Below are positions 40,909 to 57,791 of a stretch of DNA of 64,000 bases, in pieces. Positions within the stretch are counted from its first letter, which is position 1. Each line of letters begins with the position of its first letter. The translations under genes were made by a program, and so were the position numbers. A model generated the notes under the pieces. It did not search any database, had not been told where the DNA came from, and worked only from the letters and a program-made list of their open reading frames with translations. This DNA is from Gonapodya sp. JEL0774 (Eukaryota > Monoblepharomycota > Monoblepharidomycetes > Monoblepharidales > Gonapodyaceae): NCBI GenBank assembly GCA_027604505.1, contig JADIIX010000095.1, forward strand, positions 1 to 64,000, in the 5' to 3' direction.

Positions 40909-43375
40909 GACCGCCAGTGTGTCGATTTGAATTAAAAATCGTTTCTCCTGCACACAACTGAACTGGGGTATGTTTTGTGGCACAGCACTCCCGTCCCAAT
41001 TTGACCACCCCTCAGACTTAATTCCAAGTGACCCAGAGTAGCAACAGACTCGTACTTGTGAAGTCAAAGAGTAAACAATATAAGAGCTACGCGCTGTGGG
41101 TAGTAGGATTTGCACACTACGCTTTTGAAAGACCGCTATCCCCTATTCAAATCATAAAGAACGTTTAGCCCGATTCACACAGTAGAGTTTAGCAACAAGT
41201 ACATTAAACTAAACTGAAGAAAACTTTCAACAACTTTACAGAGCGGATTTTTGTTATCGGTTTTATTGGACAAGTTGGAGAATCGAGGCACGGAACAACC
41301 ACATCCACACTGCGATTTTTGGGGAGAGGGGCGGGCGTTGCTCAGAGAATTGACATCGTTTCACAGCACAACGTTTAAAAGTCTGCAGATGTAACGGTAT
41401 GTGAGAAAGATCTTTGTAAGATCTCCAGGTGAAGACCGATCAAACACGTGCTGGGCTGTGGGCAGACTATCGTTTGTCCAAAGAACGTACTCAAAACTTC
41501 CCAATTTTCACGAATCTCACTTGGATGGTCACAACAAAACGATTTGGTCAGCTGGCGCTCGCTAGGAGGTTCCGAGCATGTCCTGGTGGAAATCCTCAGC
41601 ACCTGCCGAAAAGAAATAGCAAGGTCGTTTCAGACATGTTCAACGGATCGCAGTCAAATGAAGTCGAAATGGAGATCGTGGGAAATCAAATAGGTGTTGT
41701 GGGAGCAGGTATGACGTCCGTTTTGCGAGTCTGTTCTCGTGAGAGTTGCTGAAAATCGCGTGTTGCATCAGTCGATTGACGATTCCCAAGTTGCATCAGA
41801 TTACAGCGATGGATCGAAGCCAAATGAAGCAGCGAAGGATATTATGGACGCTCAAAGAGAGGTTCTGGAGGATTGTAGCAGCTCGTTCTGCACCAAACCA
41901 CTTGCCATGTTCCCCCCAGCAATCAAAGACTTGACCCAAAATGAATGCTTTGTCTGCATATCGGGAAGCAATGTCAAACAGCACTACGCCTAGAGTGACA
42001 TGTGGGGCTTGTGGGGTGCTCAAATTTCCGAATGAAATGTCCCATTGTTTTCACTGAGTCCGATTTGATTCTTGGACTGTTATACGACCACTCTTGTCTA
42101 TTGAGGACTCGGGAATCTATGATACTTTTTATTTCCGTGCAATATCTTCACCAAGAAACCACCGCAAAATCAATGAAAAAGAACAGCTCGAGTGAGCGAA
42201 CAGGGCGATCATTGCGGCGTCTACCTCTACTGTGGGCTTTGGGCTGCAATACAGAATGTGAGCAACTCGAAATTGATAGATAAGTGGAAGAAGCAGCATT
42301 GGGTAAGGTGAGTTTATCTGTCAGCTGGATCTTCAAATCACGTAAACTGGACGCGGTTCGTCTCTGTCCTGTCAATGAATGCAACTAGAAATCTACCCAG
42401 CGTATGCAATGGAGCTACAACTCTTCTCCCCAGTGATTCGGCCTTTGGTCTCGGTCTCGTGGTTGCTGACCGTTTCCCCTCTTGCACCAACTTCCCTGCC
42501 CACTGAGAGCTTCTCCGACCTCCGGCTCAACTCAAAGACGTCAAACACAATGAAAAGGCACTCTGTGTAGCCGGTGGATACAGTGGAGTCAATGGGCCTC
42601 AGTGAAGATGAGTGAACAGGGGTGGTGGAACCTCTGACAGGAGCCTTCTGTTGTGGAAGTTTGGAACCTTCTCTGTACACACCTATCTGCTCCCAAGTAC
42701 CACCACTTATGGGATGTGTCACACCTTGGGAGTCGGTGGTTTTCAAGATCACAGTGTGTGGTTTGGTCTTTGTGGTGGGCGCTGGGCACCTTGGGTGACC
42801 ACAGTCCGGAGTCCAGAGAAAAATGCAGAAAGTCATACATCTATAGTGTAGGATCTATCTAGACATCATAAATCCGTCCTACATCTACCTGTCCAGTCCA
42901 ATACGGGACATCACATCTTCAGCTCTGTAAACGTTGGGATACGCCTAGTATTGGTGTGCTAGACTATAAGGGAAACAGTTAAACTGTGCCTGCATACGTG
43001 TTCACAGTCTCTGGTTGTGTGCACCGCAGCGTTCCTCCGTTTTACCAGACGCACGAGCTGACACCCCACCACGCCCAACAACTCCCCACAATGAATGGTA
43101 GAAAATCCTGTTCTGTTGAATGACGCTGTTTTAGTGCTACATCCAAAATTCATTCCTCTCTCTGCTTCAAACTCCTCCAATTATCCCACTTGAGCTTCTA
43201 GATTTTAAGCTAAATGCGTATTCGGAGTCAACCTCTTTCATTCAAATCGACGGCCTTCCCTGCGGTTTTACGAACTTGAGAGCCTGGTCGGGCGACTTCT
43301 TGTTCGGCCACAGTACTTACTGTCATATTCACTGCAGGTCCTTGCACGACGAGAGAGCCGCTGTCCAACGACCAA
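40909..43375. other. 2.4-kb region without a supported gene
   Basis: Several frames of 60-150 codons exist on both strands but none splices into a recognisable protein. Two plus-strand segments (about 41640-41690 and 41805-41850) resemble each other (GSQSNEVEMEI / GSKPNEAAKDI), hinting at an internal repeat or a degenerate coding unit. The SQT1 promoter should lie at its left end. Confidence 0.4.
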
Positions 43376-46183
<2,808 letters not shown>

Positions 46184-46280
46184 TAGAATTCCCAAACCAT
46201 TGAGACCATTGTGCAGTACGAGTTGACCACAGTTACACCTTTCACGGCATTGCCAGCCCTCTCACCAGAATTATAAGTAA

Positions 46281-47197
46281 ATGCGGTTTCCTTTGAAGAG
46301 CTTCGTCATAGTTTCGCTTGCACTAGTACTTCCTCCGTCAGTTTTGTCGGATCACTCGGATGAGATTATTTGTCAAGGAGCGGGGTCTGGAGATTGTTAC
46401 CCAAATTACTTCGTTGCAGGGGATCAATTCAAGGAGGTTCGCGAGGGACAGATTGTCGGTGAAGGACTTCATATCAGGATGGACTTTCAGACGGGGAAGA
46501 AAGAGGCCAAGCGTCTCAACGGCCATGATGAAACTTCCGATTCCCTCCTGGCTGTACCAACGCCGGATTGGGCATATGAACCTGCGAATGAAGGCTTTGC
46601 AAAGCACTATGGAGCGTTGGGAAGCAGTGTGGTGACGGAACAGGAACTGGTCTTGGACAACCTGGAGACTGAGATTCATGATGTGGGTCTCCTCTTATTC
46701 CCATACCGCACCAGCACCTTTTCAATGCCCCAACATTGTAGTTGGACTTCGCTGAGAGGTTTTCTCGCTCCCAGTGGGCTATGACCTCCGTCAAGAATCT
46801 GCTGCAGTCGCCAGAACCTTCAGTGCGGTGCAAGGCTTTTCTTGTCCTTGGAGGGCTCCTGAGCAACAATCCCAAGGTTCAGGAGCGTGCGGAACACTAT
46901 CGTCTATATGAGGCAATATCCAGATCCTTGATGGAAGAGGAGTCGATGGCTTGTCTGAAACAGGAGCTGTTTGCTTTTGGTGCAATGATGCGAGGTAGTG
47001 CTGATGGGCTCAGGCATTTCGAGGAGAACGGGTTTGCGCTGCTCCAGAAAGTTGTTGTACGCGCGCAGAAGGCGGGGAGAAATGATATCGTGTTGAGAGT
47101 GAGGCAGATTGTGTCTGATATGATGGATACCTCACAGTTTCCTGGAGGTATCAGTTTGAGTTGTAGCGACCCGTCTTCGTGCAGCTTAGCGCTATGA
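46281..47197 (+). CDS. SIL1: SIL1/Fes1-type Hsp70 nucleotide exchange factor, ER form
   Basis: Two exons, 46281-46682 and 46742-47197, encode about 285 residues. The first ~23 residues are a hydrophobic signal peptide (FVIVSLALVLPPSVLS). Then CYPNYFVAGDQFKEVREGQ and LHIRMDFQTGKKEAKRL match the conserved SIL1 N-terminal block. The C-terminal half has armadillo-like helices: SVRCKAFLVLGGLLSNNPKV and LKQELFAFGAMMRG. SIL1 releases ADP from the ER Hsp70 BiP. It is shorter than animal SIL1 and near the size of cytosolic Fes1, but the signal peptide argues for the ER. Confidence 0.82.
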
Positions 47198-47292
47198 TGA
47201 TAGATTCTGTGGTTATTGTAAAATAAAGCCTTTAGGCTCCAAGATTTAGACCCGTTTCTCACACATCTTGTTCACTTCCCCCTCTCTTCACT

Positions 47293-48625
47293 ATGACAAA
47301 CAGAAATCATCCAATTGCCTCAGAAGAAAAGCTTGTTGAACTGGACCCAGAGTGTGCGAAGAGGGTCAACGGATTCCTTGATACATTTCAGAATCATATA
47401 ATGGAACTACAAACCAATCGTCCTTCGATGGAATGTTCATTCGATCGATTCGATCCCAACAATATCCAAATTTCTTTGGAACGGGACTCGAGCTTGCTCT
47501 CCGCGGAAACGACAAAACTCGCACTCACCATGAGGCCTCCATTCGAGCTTGACCTTTTGAACTTCATACTCGGGAATCTGGAGGCGGCTGCAGAAAGATT
47601 GGTGGTTACTGTCCAAAGCATCCCTGCTACGCGTGGGGAGCTCCTTTCAAAAGAAGTGAGGTGAGGGTCAACTTCTGGTTGCGAGGTTCGTACAATTCTT
47701 TTCACCAGCCCACCTGCGAACACCACCCCTAAAACTCACGTTTGTGATCCAAGATATGCTGCTTCCAGCACCCTCCTTCACGTGGCGGCCCTCGCAAACT
47801 CTTATCTCACCACGCCGCGGAACCTGGACGAACTATGTCGGCTTTCAGGGAACCCGTTTCATAACACAGGCGCGGGTATGAATGTCCCACTAAGTTTTGA
47901 GAGCTCTACAAACTTCTGACGCCTGCAATGGAATGTTCAGTTTGGCAATCCGCGGACTTGTTCAAGGGCCTCGTTATATCGAACAGGGCTTGGGTCGCGT
48001 CTAAGCTGCAAAATTTGACGAGTTTGTTGGATGATGCATTGGAAGAAACCGAGGCAACTCTAACGGCGCAAAACGACTCCGGTATTGAAGATGGAGGAGG
48101 CTCAGGATCAGACGAGGAAGGAGACTTGTACGATGATTTTGCAATGCTGACGGACCGAGAACGCGAAGTTGTCGGCAAGATTGTTTCGCTGCTAAAGCTG
48201 GTAAAGCTGACTTTCAAAAAGTTGACTGTTCGGACTTTTGTGGACGTTGTGGACGACACTCAAGAGCACGTGCTATGGTACGATGAAATATGGGACAAGG
48301 CAGTGAGTATATAGGTGGAACATCCGTACGTGTGACCGTGTGAGTGTGTTGTTTATGGTGACCATGCCACGCCTACTTGCAGACAGTTGTATCGTCGAAG
48401 GTTGACGACTTGGCATCTACCGCTCAGAGTCCGCCCTTCTCTCCAGATGAAATTGTGGGTGATGCCCGAGTACTTGTAGCTGAGTGTAAACAGCTTTGCG
48501 CCATGGCACAGAGCAAGAGCGAGGGCAAGAATGCCCTCTGGTGGCAAAATGCGCAACAGCAGCTAGAAAAGGCTGCGATATCGTTTGAGGAGCTGATGGG
48601 GCAGAGTGACTCAGTAGTATTGTAG
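47293..48625 (+). CDS. GCIP/cyclin-D1-binding-protein-like protein
   Basis: Four exons: 47293-47660, 47754-47875, 47941-48302 and 48383-48625 (about 364 residues). The protein is all-helical with few special motifs. VWQSADLFKGLVISNRAWV, an acidic stretch (SGSDEEGDLYDDFAML), then VSLLKLVKLTFKKLTVR and DEIWDKA resemble the Grap2/cyclin-D-interacting (CCNDBP1) family. In animals that family acts as a helix-loop-helix-like regulator. The match is from general pattern, not a strict motif, so the name is tentative. The splice phases are all consistent. Confidence 0.6.
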
Positions 48626-48664
48626 TTGAGATTGTAAAGTAAGATTCTACTACGTATTCGACTT

Positions 48665-50009
48665 CTAGTCGTACTTGGGGTCGAGCTTTTTGTCGGTCTC
48701 CAAAAAGGTCTTTATTGTTTCTACCAAGAAAGTTCCCGCCCGGCAGACGCCTTCCACAAAAATACCTCTGAATGCAAAAGTTAACACGCAGCAAAATGTA
48801 TACATAACCGGGCGGAAGTTTTGACCGAAATATTGGAGGGGTCCGATTGGTGGGTGCATGAGCTGGTAAAAAGTGAACAGGTGATGTGAGAATCGGGCGG
48901 CAAGCTGGCAACAATACCAACACGCACGTAATTGAGGTTGTAGGAGGTGAGGACAGCCATTCCACTCAAGACAACGGAGTGATAGAGGGCGAATAAAAGG
49001 AAAGACGCCATGACGAAATCGAAAGTGAAGGGATACAAAATGAAGCGCTTGTTAATGGCCAGCAGGAGCGGAACTACAGCTACCAAAACGTGCTGCATAG
49101 GTACAAAACAATTGTAGAAAGGGAGAATGGACACCAACAGGCGTTTCAAAATGACGCACCTCAAGCCAAAACACTTCTGGCTCCAAAAACATGGTTTGGT
49201 TCCGCAAGTCGGGGTTCACTGATGTCGTTGACAGTTTCAGCAAACGAACCGTGGAGCAGATCTTACGATTCGCACTCACCTAGAGCGAGCCAGGCACCCC
49301 ACATGATCGTCACATACAAATTAAAGTACGTGTGGGTTTTTCGCTGCTTCGGGTCGGACCATATCAGGTACATGATCTGATACGGTCCCAGTTGAACATC
49401 ACGCATAATCGTCATCAAATGTGCAACCAAACGTACTAAGAGGCAGCTCATGTGACACGGCTGCACCAGATAAATAAGAGACCCTCGGTAGCACTTATGC
49501 ACCGTGATAATGCCGAACGATGCTGCCGATAGGCCGAACACGACCTCGTCGAGCACAGGTATCCGCTTCATGGTGGGTAACTTGGCCTCCACCTCACGCA
49601 CAAGTTGAGGCCTTTGAGCAGAAGAAAACCGAGCGATGGACGCATATAAGCGTTTGGAAAAGGTGCGAGTGCGCTAGAGCGGATGTGCCCACGATTCCCA
49701 CGCCCGTCCATTGAAGTAAAGAAATGCGGGCACGAATACCGCATTGAACGCAAAAAACTCCTTGATATGTCGTGCCGGGTGGAGGTACCAAGATCCCGAA
49801 AGTGCGTCTTCAGGGTCCGGAGTGGTGAGTAGGTCTTTTGCAATTATGTAAGATGAAGTGACGGACGTAAGATTGAGTCGTTCGAATCCCCGTTCAGAAC
49901 ATCTCAGCCATATGATGAAGCACGTACGCGGATGGAGGTCTTCGAAGAACGATGCCATCGGGTCGATGAACTTTTCAACGCAACGAGTTTCCGGCACAGA
50001 GACAGCCAT
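48665..50009 (-). CDS. TMEM164-like multi-pass membrane protein (ether-lipid acyltransferase family)
   Basis: Seven exons on the minus strand: 49928-50009, 49693-49834, 49437-49611, 49280-49376, 49160-49218, 48928-49092 and 48665-48862, giving 305 residues. Family-like blocks: LIYLVQPCHMSCLL (compare NPCH in animal TMEM164), LEPEVFWLEHVLVAVVPLLL and MASFLLFALYHSVVLSGMAV. Then come LNYLMHPPIG and a final membrane helix. Animal TMEM164 transfers C20 acyl chains to make ether phospholipids. Intron 3 (49377-49436) is exactly 60 nt with no stop, so its retention would add 20 residues. I treat it as spliced because the flanks then align without an insertion. Confidence 0.75.
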
Positions 50010-50468
50010 TCAAAATCACGATGGAGGTTCAATAAAGCACGCCGAGGAATGGAGCCATCCGTTAAAGCATTCCGATGGCGAAACATGGCGCGGGACGGAT
50101 GCAAGAAAGAGAGGGCGTTCCGATCACGGTGTGTCCGTAACGATGACATGCGTCCAGACTGCCTGGCACAGAGAAACAGGCTCACATAATCCTGGATAGT
50201 CCTCCAAGGCATCGTGGTGAGGTAGGGATGACTTTGCAGAGGAGCAAGAAAAGCAATTGTTTTGGAGATGTCGGTCTCTGAGAACTGCTAACATGTCCGG
50301 CACGTTCCCCGCCCCCAACAAGGGATGCAAAATCGTAAATATTATTCGGGAGTCAGAAGCACAATTAAAAGGTATTCCAGCGAGATAGAAATGTAATAGG
50401 CACCGTTATTGCCCCATCAGCCCTTCACTCTTCCCAAAGTCTGGGGCTCCTCGACCTCCACCATAACA
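50010..50468. other. Intergenic region, no gene seen
   Basis: This lies between the TMEM164-like start and the VPS24 stop. Small frames exist but no family resemblance or good splice structure. Confidence 0.45.
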
Positions 50469-51723
50469 TCACGAGTTCATCGCCTCTTGCCTCACCCGTC
50501 TTGTAGGCGTCCCTACAGGCTCTGTAGCAATGGGTTCGAGTTCCGCAAGCGTGTCGGAGGGAGTTGGGAGAGCTTGTCCCAGGAGACCTGTCGGGCATGA
50601 ACATTTGACCAAAGTTAGTTTCATTACTAGCGAGATGAATGGTCCGAGGTGCAGATGTGAGGAATATAGTGCAGAACGGTGGTGACTGTGACTCGCGCGA
50701 TAATTTCGTTCTTCATCCTCTCATCCATATTCACCCGCTGCCCTGGGTTCTGCCGCGCCCCCAAACCCAACAAACCAATTACCATACTAAACCCACCATC
50801 TGTTACTTCGAACAAAACCTTGTCAACTTCCATCTCTGCCTCTTCTTCTAGTTCTTCTGCGTCTGCTCCATCGATGACAGTGTCCAACGCCTCCGAGACC
50901 ATTTCGTCCGCAACCCCGGCTTTCACCATCTCCTTTTGCAGTTCTCTCATCTGCTGGGAAATTTGAGGTAGGGAAATCACGTGATTCACTGAGCGCATGA
51001 GTTGAGCAGATTTTTGCAGAGTGCCGACGAGCTTGGCTTGTGCTTTCGGGACGCGGTAAAAACACAATTGGCATTAATCAGAGCGGACAGGGGAATGAAG
51101 GGGTTGGGGAAGGGGCAAGGAGGGAGAGTGCGATGAAAGAGGGGGACAGGGGTCAAATGGGGACAGATGTAAAACGACCTGCCCGCCCGGAAGCACCGTG
51201 AATTTTCATTCAGCTTACCAAGAGCTTCGTTAAGTTGTAAGCCAATTGAACCCAGCTGGGCTTTGCCGGTTGCCAATCTGTCCCTCGTCTTCCTCCCGTA
51301 CACAATCTGCTTGGCCAACATTCTCGCAGAAACCTTGTCACCCCGTTTCGCTGCCTTCTGCAGTTCCCGTTTCGCTTTATCTTCCTCCATTTGAATGGCG
51401 CGAGTCTGCCTGTCGAGTTCCCGTTGCTGGTTTCTCACATCAGTACGCCATTTCTTAACCTGTGTTCCCAGCCAGCAAACAAGGAGCTTGAGGGCAATTA
51501 CAGCAAGGTAAAGATTGAGGCACGATCTCACTTGTTCATCTGGTGTAAGCTTCCTGCCTGAAATATGCCAGATTCAAGGAAATGAGGGAGGGAGCATCAG
51601 TTGGAGGCTTGCTCGGTCATGTTCCTCCTTGTATACTCGGGCTAATGTGCTTCATGGAAACACCTCAAGCAATATCGACGCACCGAACAGCGCTTTCGTT
51701 ATGTTCAATTGTGAGCCGGACAT
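50469..51723 (-). CDS. VPS24: ESCRT-III subunit Vps24/CHMP3
   Basis: Vps24 co-polymerises with Vps2 at ESCRT-III necks. Five exons (minus): 51684-51723, 51532-51557 (26 nt), 51219-51459, 50797-51042 and 50469-50587, about 223 residues. The N-terminus MSGSQLNITKALFGRKLTP leads into EQVKKWRTDVRNQQRELDRQ, then MLAKQIVYGRK. The CHMP3 hallmark QMRELQKEMVKAGVADEMV is followed by an acidic helix (ELEEEAEMEVDKVLFEVTDG). The start was found by matching phase across the first intron. It is divergent from the RIIAD1-like gene, with 87 bp between start codons. Confidence 0.92.
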
Positions 51724-51810
51724 TCGGTTTGATTTGTCTCGGTATCTGTGGGGGGTCGGTGCCCATCGGCCACAGCACCGTTGATGCCCAATTCCGTTCA
51801 TCATTGGTCC
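51724..51810. promoter_or_regulatory. Very short shared promoter VPS24 / RIIAD1-like
   Basis: Eighty-seven bases separate the two divergent start codons, leaving room only for a compact bidirectional promoter. No clear motif is recognised. Confidence 0.5.
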
Positions 51811-52357
51811 ATGTCAGAAAGCTCGAGCGCTGTTCCCCCACTCCCACGCGCGCCTTCTTCCGTAGATGGAATTCTCTCAGAAGTTCGACAGCTCAGACTC
51901 AATGAGGAGAAGGTGAACTTCACCGCCAATGATTGGAGCAGACGCAGACCCTAACGCAGACTGTATCTCTGAACACTCAACTACATGCTTTATTATACCT
52001 ACAACAGAATAATATTCGCATAGCGAATGAGCTCTATCTTCGCGCCCATCCTGAGATTCGAGATATTTGCGACTACCTAGTTCGAACTGTCCTCTCAAAC
52101 AGAAACCAAAGCGACCCCGCAATAGATATGCAAGCATACGTTGCAGGTGAAAATTGTTCCTCCGCTGTTTGGAGTCTCCCGGGATTGTACCCAGTCCCGT
52201 TTTCAACATTCCCCTCGCGACAACACTTAACTGCAATCGCTGAACTCACAAGGTATTCTCTCAGAATCCAATCTCCGCTCAAAAGTCGAGCAACACAAAC
52301 TCTCGGTTAGGAAAGTTGATCGTGAATAAGACTGAACGGACCGAATCTCTATTGTGA
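51811..52357 (+). CDS. RIIAD1: RIIa-domain protein, RIIAD1-like (cilium-associated)
   Basis: Three exons: 51811-51912, 51960-52139 and 52253-52357 (about 129 residues). The core NIRIANELYLRAHPEIRDIC followed by LVRTVLSNR matches the RIIa dimerisation/docking fold of RIIAD1. The RIANExYLRxHxE segment is especially close. RIIa proteins dock on amphipathic AKAP-like helices, often in axonemes and radial spokes. The intron before exon 2 is 47 nt with a CTAAC branch-like sequence; slightly different acceptors are possible. The N-terminal exon carries another helix (SEVRQLRLNEEK). It fits with B9D1 as evidence for a flagellated life stage. Confidence 0.7.
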
Positions 52358-52420
52358 ATGTACACTTTGCAGAATGTATGAATCTGTTTAAGCTCGAATT
52401 GACATCTTAATGGATACCCG

Positions 52421-55303
52421 TCACACCTCCACCTCGGAAACATCCTTGCTTCCCCGCCTCCCTCTCCTCGCCAGCGCGCCCTTCAACTCCTCCAGCATCC
52501 TGCCAGCTTCCGACCGTCGCGTCCGCTCCCGTGCTTCTTCTTCTCGCCGCGCTGCTGCGAGTGCAATGCGCTCGGCGCGAGGCAATATGGCAAACTGAAC
52601 GTGGTCACAAAAAATGAGCCAAAGTGAGAACCCCAGACCCGAGTAAATGGAACCGTCGCGCCACACTCAGCTCACCTTCCCAACAGGTTCCGCCTCGCCC
52701 TCCCAAACCTCTTCATCGCCAACCCCGCGCTGATCACCCTCTGCAATATCCTCGTCTTCGCTCCATAGCCTCACCAACCTCTCGGCTTTCTCAAAGGGCG
52801 AACGAGAAGGCTCGCTATCTTCCTCACCCTCCGTCGTATCGTCCTTTATCCCCCCTCCATCATCCTTGCCCGCCGTTTTCCGCTCGAAAAGCTCTCGCTC
52901 CTCTTCCATGGCCACCATAGCCTCGTCGAATTCTGCTCCCACACGTCGAAAATCTGTCCGCAGCTGATCGTACGCCGCCTTGAACGCTCGCCACGCCATG
53001 GGCGGACCGTGCAAGACAGAGAGAGAAGATGAAGTGGCCTGTCCATCCTCGTTACCAGTGTCTGTATCTGCCCGTTCACCTGTGCGGCGAGAGACAACAT
53101 ACAGCTTGGTACGTAGGCTGGCTAAATCACGGTCGAGTTCAGCGAGGCGGTGAAGTAAGGGGGAGTGGGAGGCGGCGTATCGAGTGCGAGTGGGGAACGG
53201 AGAGTTTTGTGAGGATGGCAAAACGGGAGTGCTGAAATGGGACATTGAAGTGGATGCCGACAGGGGGGAGTCTGTCGAGATTCCTGTCCAGAACAAAACA
53301 AATAGGCAACGTGTATAAGTTCTACGATAGACATAAATGAAAGTGAAAAAAGTGATGCTCACGAAATTCCTCCGTTTCTGCCTCTTCAATCACCAGCCCA
53401 GCCCTCTGCGCAGCCCTCCGTGTATCCCTCAACGCTGCTGAAACCCTCGTCCAAGCCTTGACGAGTGCATCCACAGCCTTTGGTGGCCGCTCAGCCCGTA
53501 TCGACTTGCCATGAGGCTCCGCCAACGGCCTGCAGGCGCGGACGAAACGAGCGAGCATGGAAAGAAGGGCAAGATTGTCCCGCCCAAGAGCGTCCAGTTG
53601 GATCCGAAGCGCTTCAAGTGTCACTGTTCCGTCCCGAGAAGGCGGCCGTGACGGCGGCCGTGCTCGGCGGGAATCGTCGCTGCTCCGAGATGGTGGCCGC
53701 GGGGACGCAACGTCTACGTCTTCATCCTCCCCATCGTCCTCATCTCCGTCCCGATTCTCACCCAAAGCGATAGTTACAACGCGCATTTCCGAAATGGCCT
53801 CGTCGATTTCATGTCGTGCGGAAGCGCAGGCGAGCAGAGATTGGGCTAAGGCGACGTGTAACGAGCGCTTCAATCGGGCGCAAAGGGTCGGCGGTTCGTA
53901 TTCGTCCGTGGGGGAGGAAGGCTCATCAACATCGGAGCTGAGTGGAGTGGGCGTCATGTGAGAGAATCGAGGTCAGCTTTGCGAGGTACACACCACCTAC
54001 ACCATTCGCAGCGTTCACCTAACAAATCCACGTGCGGAGGCTTCCACCTCAGCAACTGCGCGCACACAACGTCGGGCAGCACGCTCAAGGCGCTGAGTAG
54101 CATCGAGGTGACCGCGAAGAGCTGCGAGATGGTGCGATTCAGCTTGTCGGTATTGCAGTGAGAGCTGTTTGTGACGGATGTGCGGGGAGAGTGAGTAACT
54201 GTACAAGACCGATTACACCGATACACTTCGTCCATCAGACCGGGTGTCAAATAGGCCAAGAGTGTATCACGAGAGCTGTTACCTCTTCCAGCATCGAAGC
54301 TCATATTCCACGTGCATTCAGCTCATTTGTTTCATCAAGCATTGCATCGCACCGCCACAACCGAGATCTTCAAAACTCCACAGAAAGACGTCATTGATTT
54401 CTTGTCGCTGTTCTTTGGTTTGAGTTGGACTCACCATTCTTGCCTTCGAAATACGGTATGCCCCCAACAACGCCAACAAGAGTAGACCAATGAAGAAAAT
54501 GTCACCAACAAATCGCAGGCCTCTTTTATTTCTCAGGTTCCACCATTTCCCGGCTCGGATTAAAATCTGAGGAGTGGCGATGAGTGCAACAGGTCCGATC
54601 CAGACTTCGGCGTGCTTTAGCATAGCGGATGTCAGTCGGTCGAGTACTGAGTGTGTGGTGTTCGGAGGTAGTTCTTGAAGAGAAATAATTCCAGAGTTTA
54701 TTGATGCGAGGAGGTGTGCGGGCCATACAATAGAATGTCCAAGTGGTTTCGATTGGAGGTGGAGGAGAAAATGTTCGAGTGTCAGGGCCACCGTCTGCAA
54801 AAACGGTGGTGCAAACAGTGGACGAGGCTTGATATGGGCAGAGGCGGGGTGTTTGGAGGGAATGGAGTGTGATGGTGGGTAGGTATGCAGATGGGAAACG
54901 GTGGGGAGGAGGGAATGTTGTCCATTTTTAATGAAGTGGTATGAGAAAGACATGGACAGCAATTTAGTATAATCCCAAAAGTAGGATAGTTCAACTCCAT
55001 CGTTCCAGTCACTCGAGTAGTCACATACCTTGAAAGAGTAAGTGATTTTCTTCCTAACTCTCATCCACCACAAACGGCTTCTGTTGGCGCCATCGAGCGC
55101 TGATGCTACATCTTCATGTCCATGTTCGACGTCAGCGTCTGAGAAAGAAGTGCATCGAAATTATCAAGTTTAGGTTCCCGGGAGACGTTCACCTTGTCAC
55201 CACAATCGTGCAGATAGGATCCTCTAAAAATAGTCTGAGACGCAGGCCTACCTTCCAGGATGTCCGCCATCGGAGTACCTGCGAAGACGACAGGTTCTCC
55301 CAT
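52421..55303 (-). CDS. Vezatin-like membrane protein
   Basis: Vezatin is a plasma-membrane protein that binds myosin at adherens-type junctions; related fungal proteins bind myosin on organelles. Exons I trust (minus): 55029-55138, 54435-54794, 54019-54164, 53363-53937, 52676-53283 and 52421-52594. A probable first exon is 55252-55303 (MGEPVVFAGTPMADILE), plus one short unresolved exon near 55205-55223. There is a hydrophobic hairpin (VGDIFFIGLLLLALLGAY), then QLSLQYRQAESHHLAALRGH leading to AEVEASARGFV, in the position and style of vezatin's conserved helices. Long disordered acidic regions follow. The final helix is REEEARERTRRSEAGRMLEE, like vezatin's C-terminal block. Identification is by order and local resemblance. 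Confidence 0.55.
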
Positions 55304-55566
55304 CCTGAAAATGAATGATCGGAATGGTGATTGACCCGTCGGTCATGAGCAGATGAAGGCCTCGAATGCATTCCGACTTTCGAATTTATAATTATTCAAC
55401 CATGGATTCTCAGAATCAATCAAGAGATACATGGCAGTGTTTCATAAGTATTTTACGTACCCTTCGTTCTTTGGAACTAAGTGATCATGGCTGAGAGTAA
55501 ACAGCCATCCCGTTCCTGACATGTTCCACAATAGTTTGAAATATCTCTTGAACCTGGACGCTGTTT

Positions 55567-57383
<1,817 letters not shown>

Positions 57384-57791
57384 ATTTGGTGACGTCAGTT
57401 TTGCATGGACGGTGTTTGAGCCATGTGTCGTTAGACAGATTTGCACCTCCGTCAAATATCACTCGACTTGCTGTGCCCTAAGATCTAAATAACGTAGATC
57501 GAGTAGAATCAACATATTTAAAATGACGCTTCGGAGCTTGTCAATTCTTGAGTGTAGTTGTTCCGTTGTTGAACGTGAGTACCCATGCAAATTCAATCCC
57601 GACGAAAGCAAAGCTGGATGCGACTCGGCTGAAAAATGTGGAAGACAGAATTTTGCAGTACTGTTGATCCATGTTGCACACTAACATGGTTGGACCGCAC
57701 CAGTCCGACCACGAAAATTTTGAATCAACTACATTCCAAAACTTGTGATTACATCCTCTTGCAACATTGGTATATTGAGCCACTGGGTAAT
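57384..57791. other. Divergent promoter region, no gene seen
   Basis: This lies between the acetate kinase and NYN-CCCH gene starts. No coding content is supported. Confidence 0.45.

Noticed and set aside
42393-42851. 147-codon minus-strand and 79-codon plus-strand frames
   Set aside because: No family resemblance, no splice partners, and equal open length on opposite strands.
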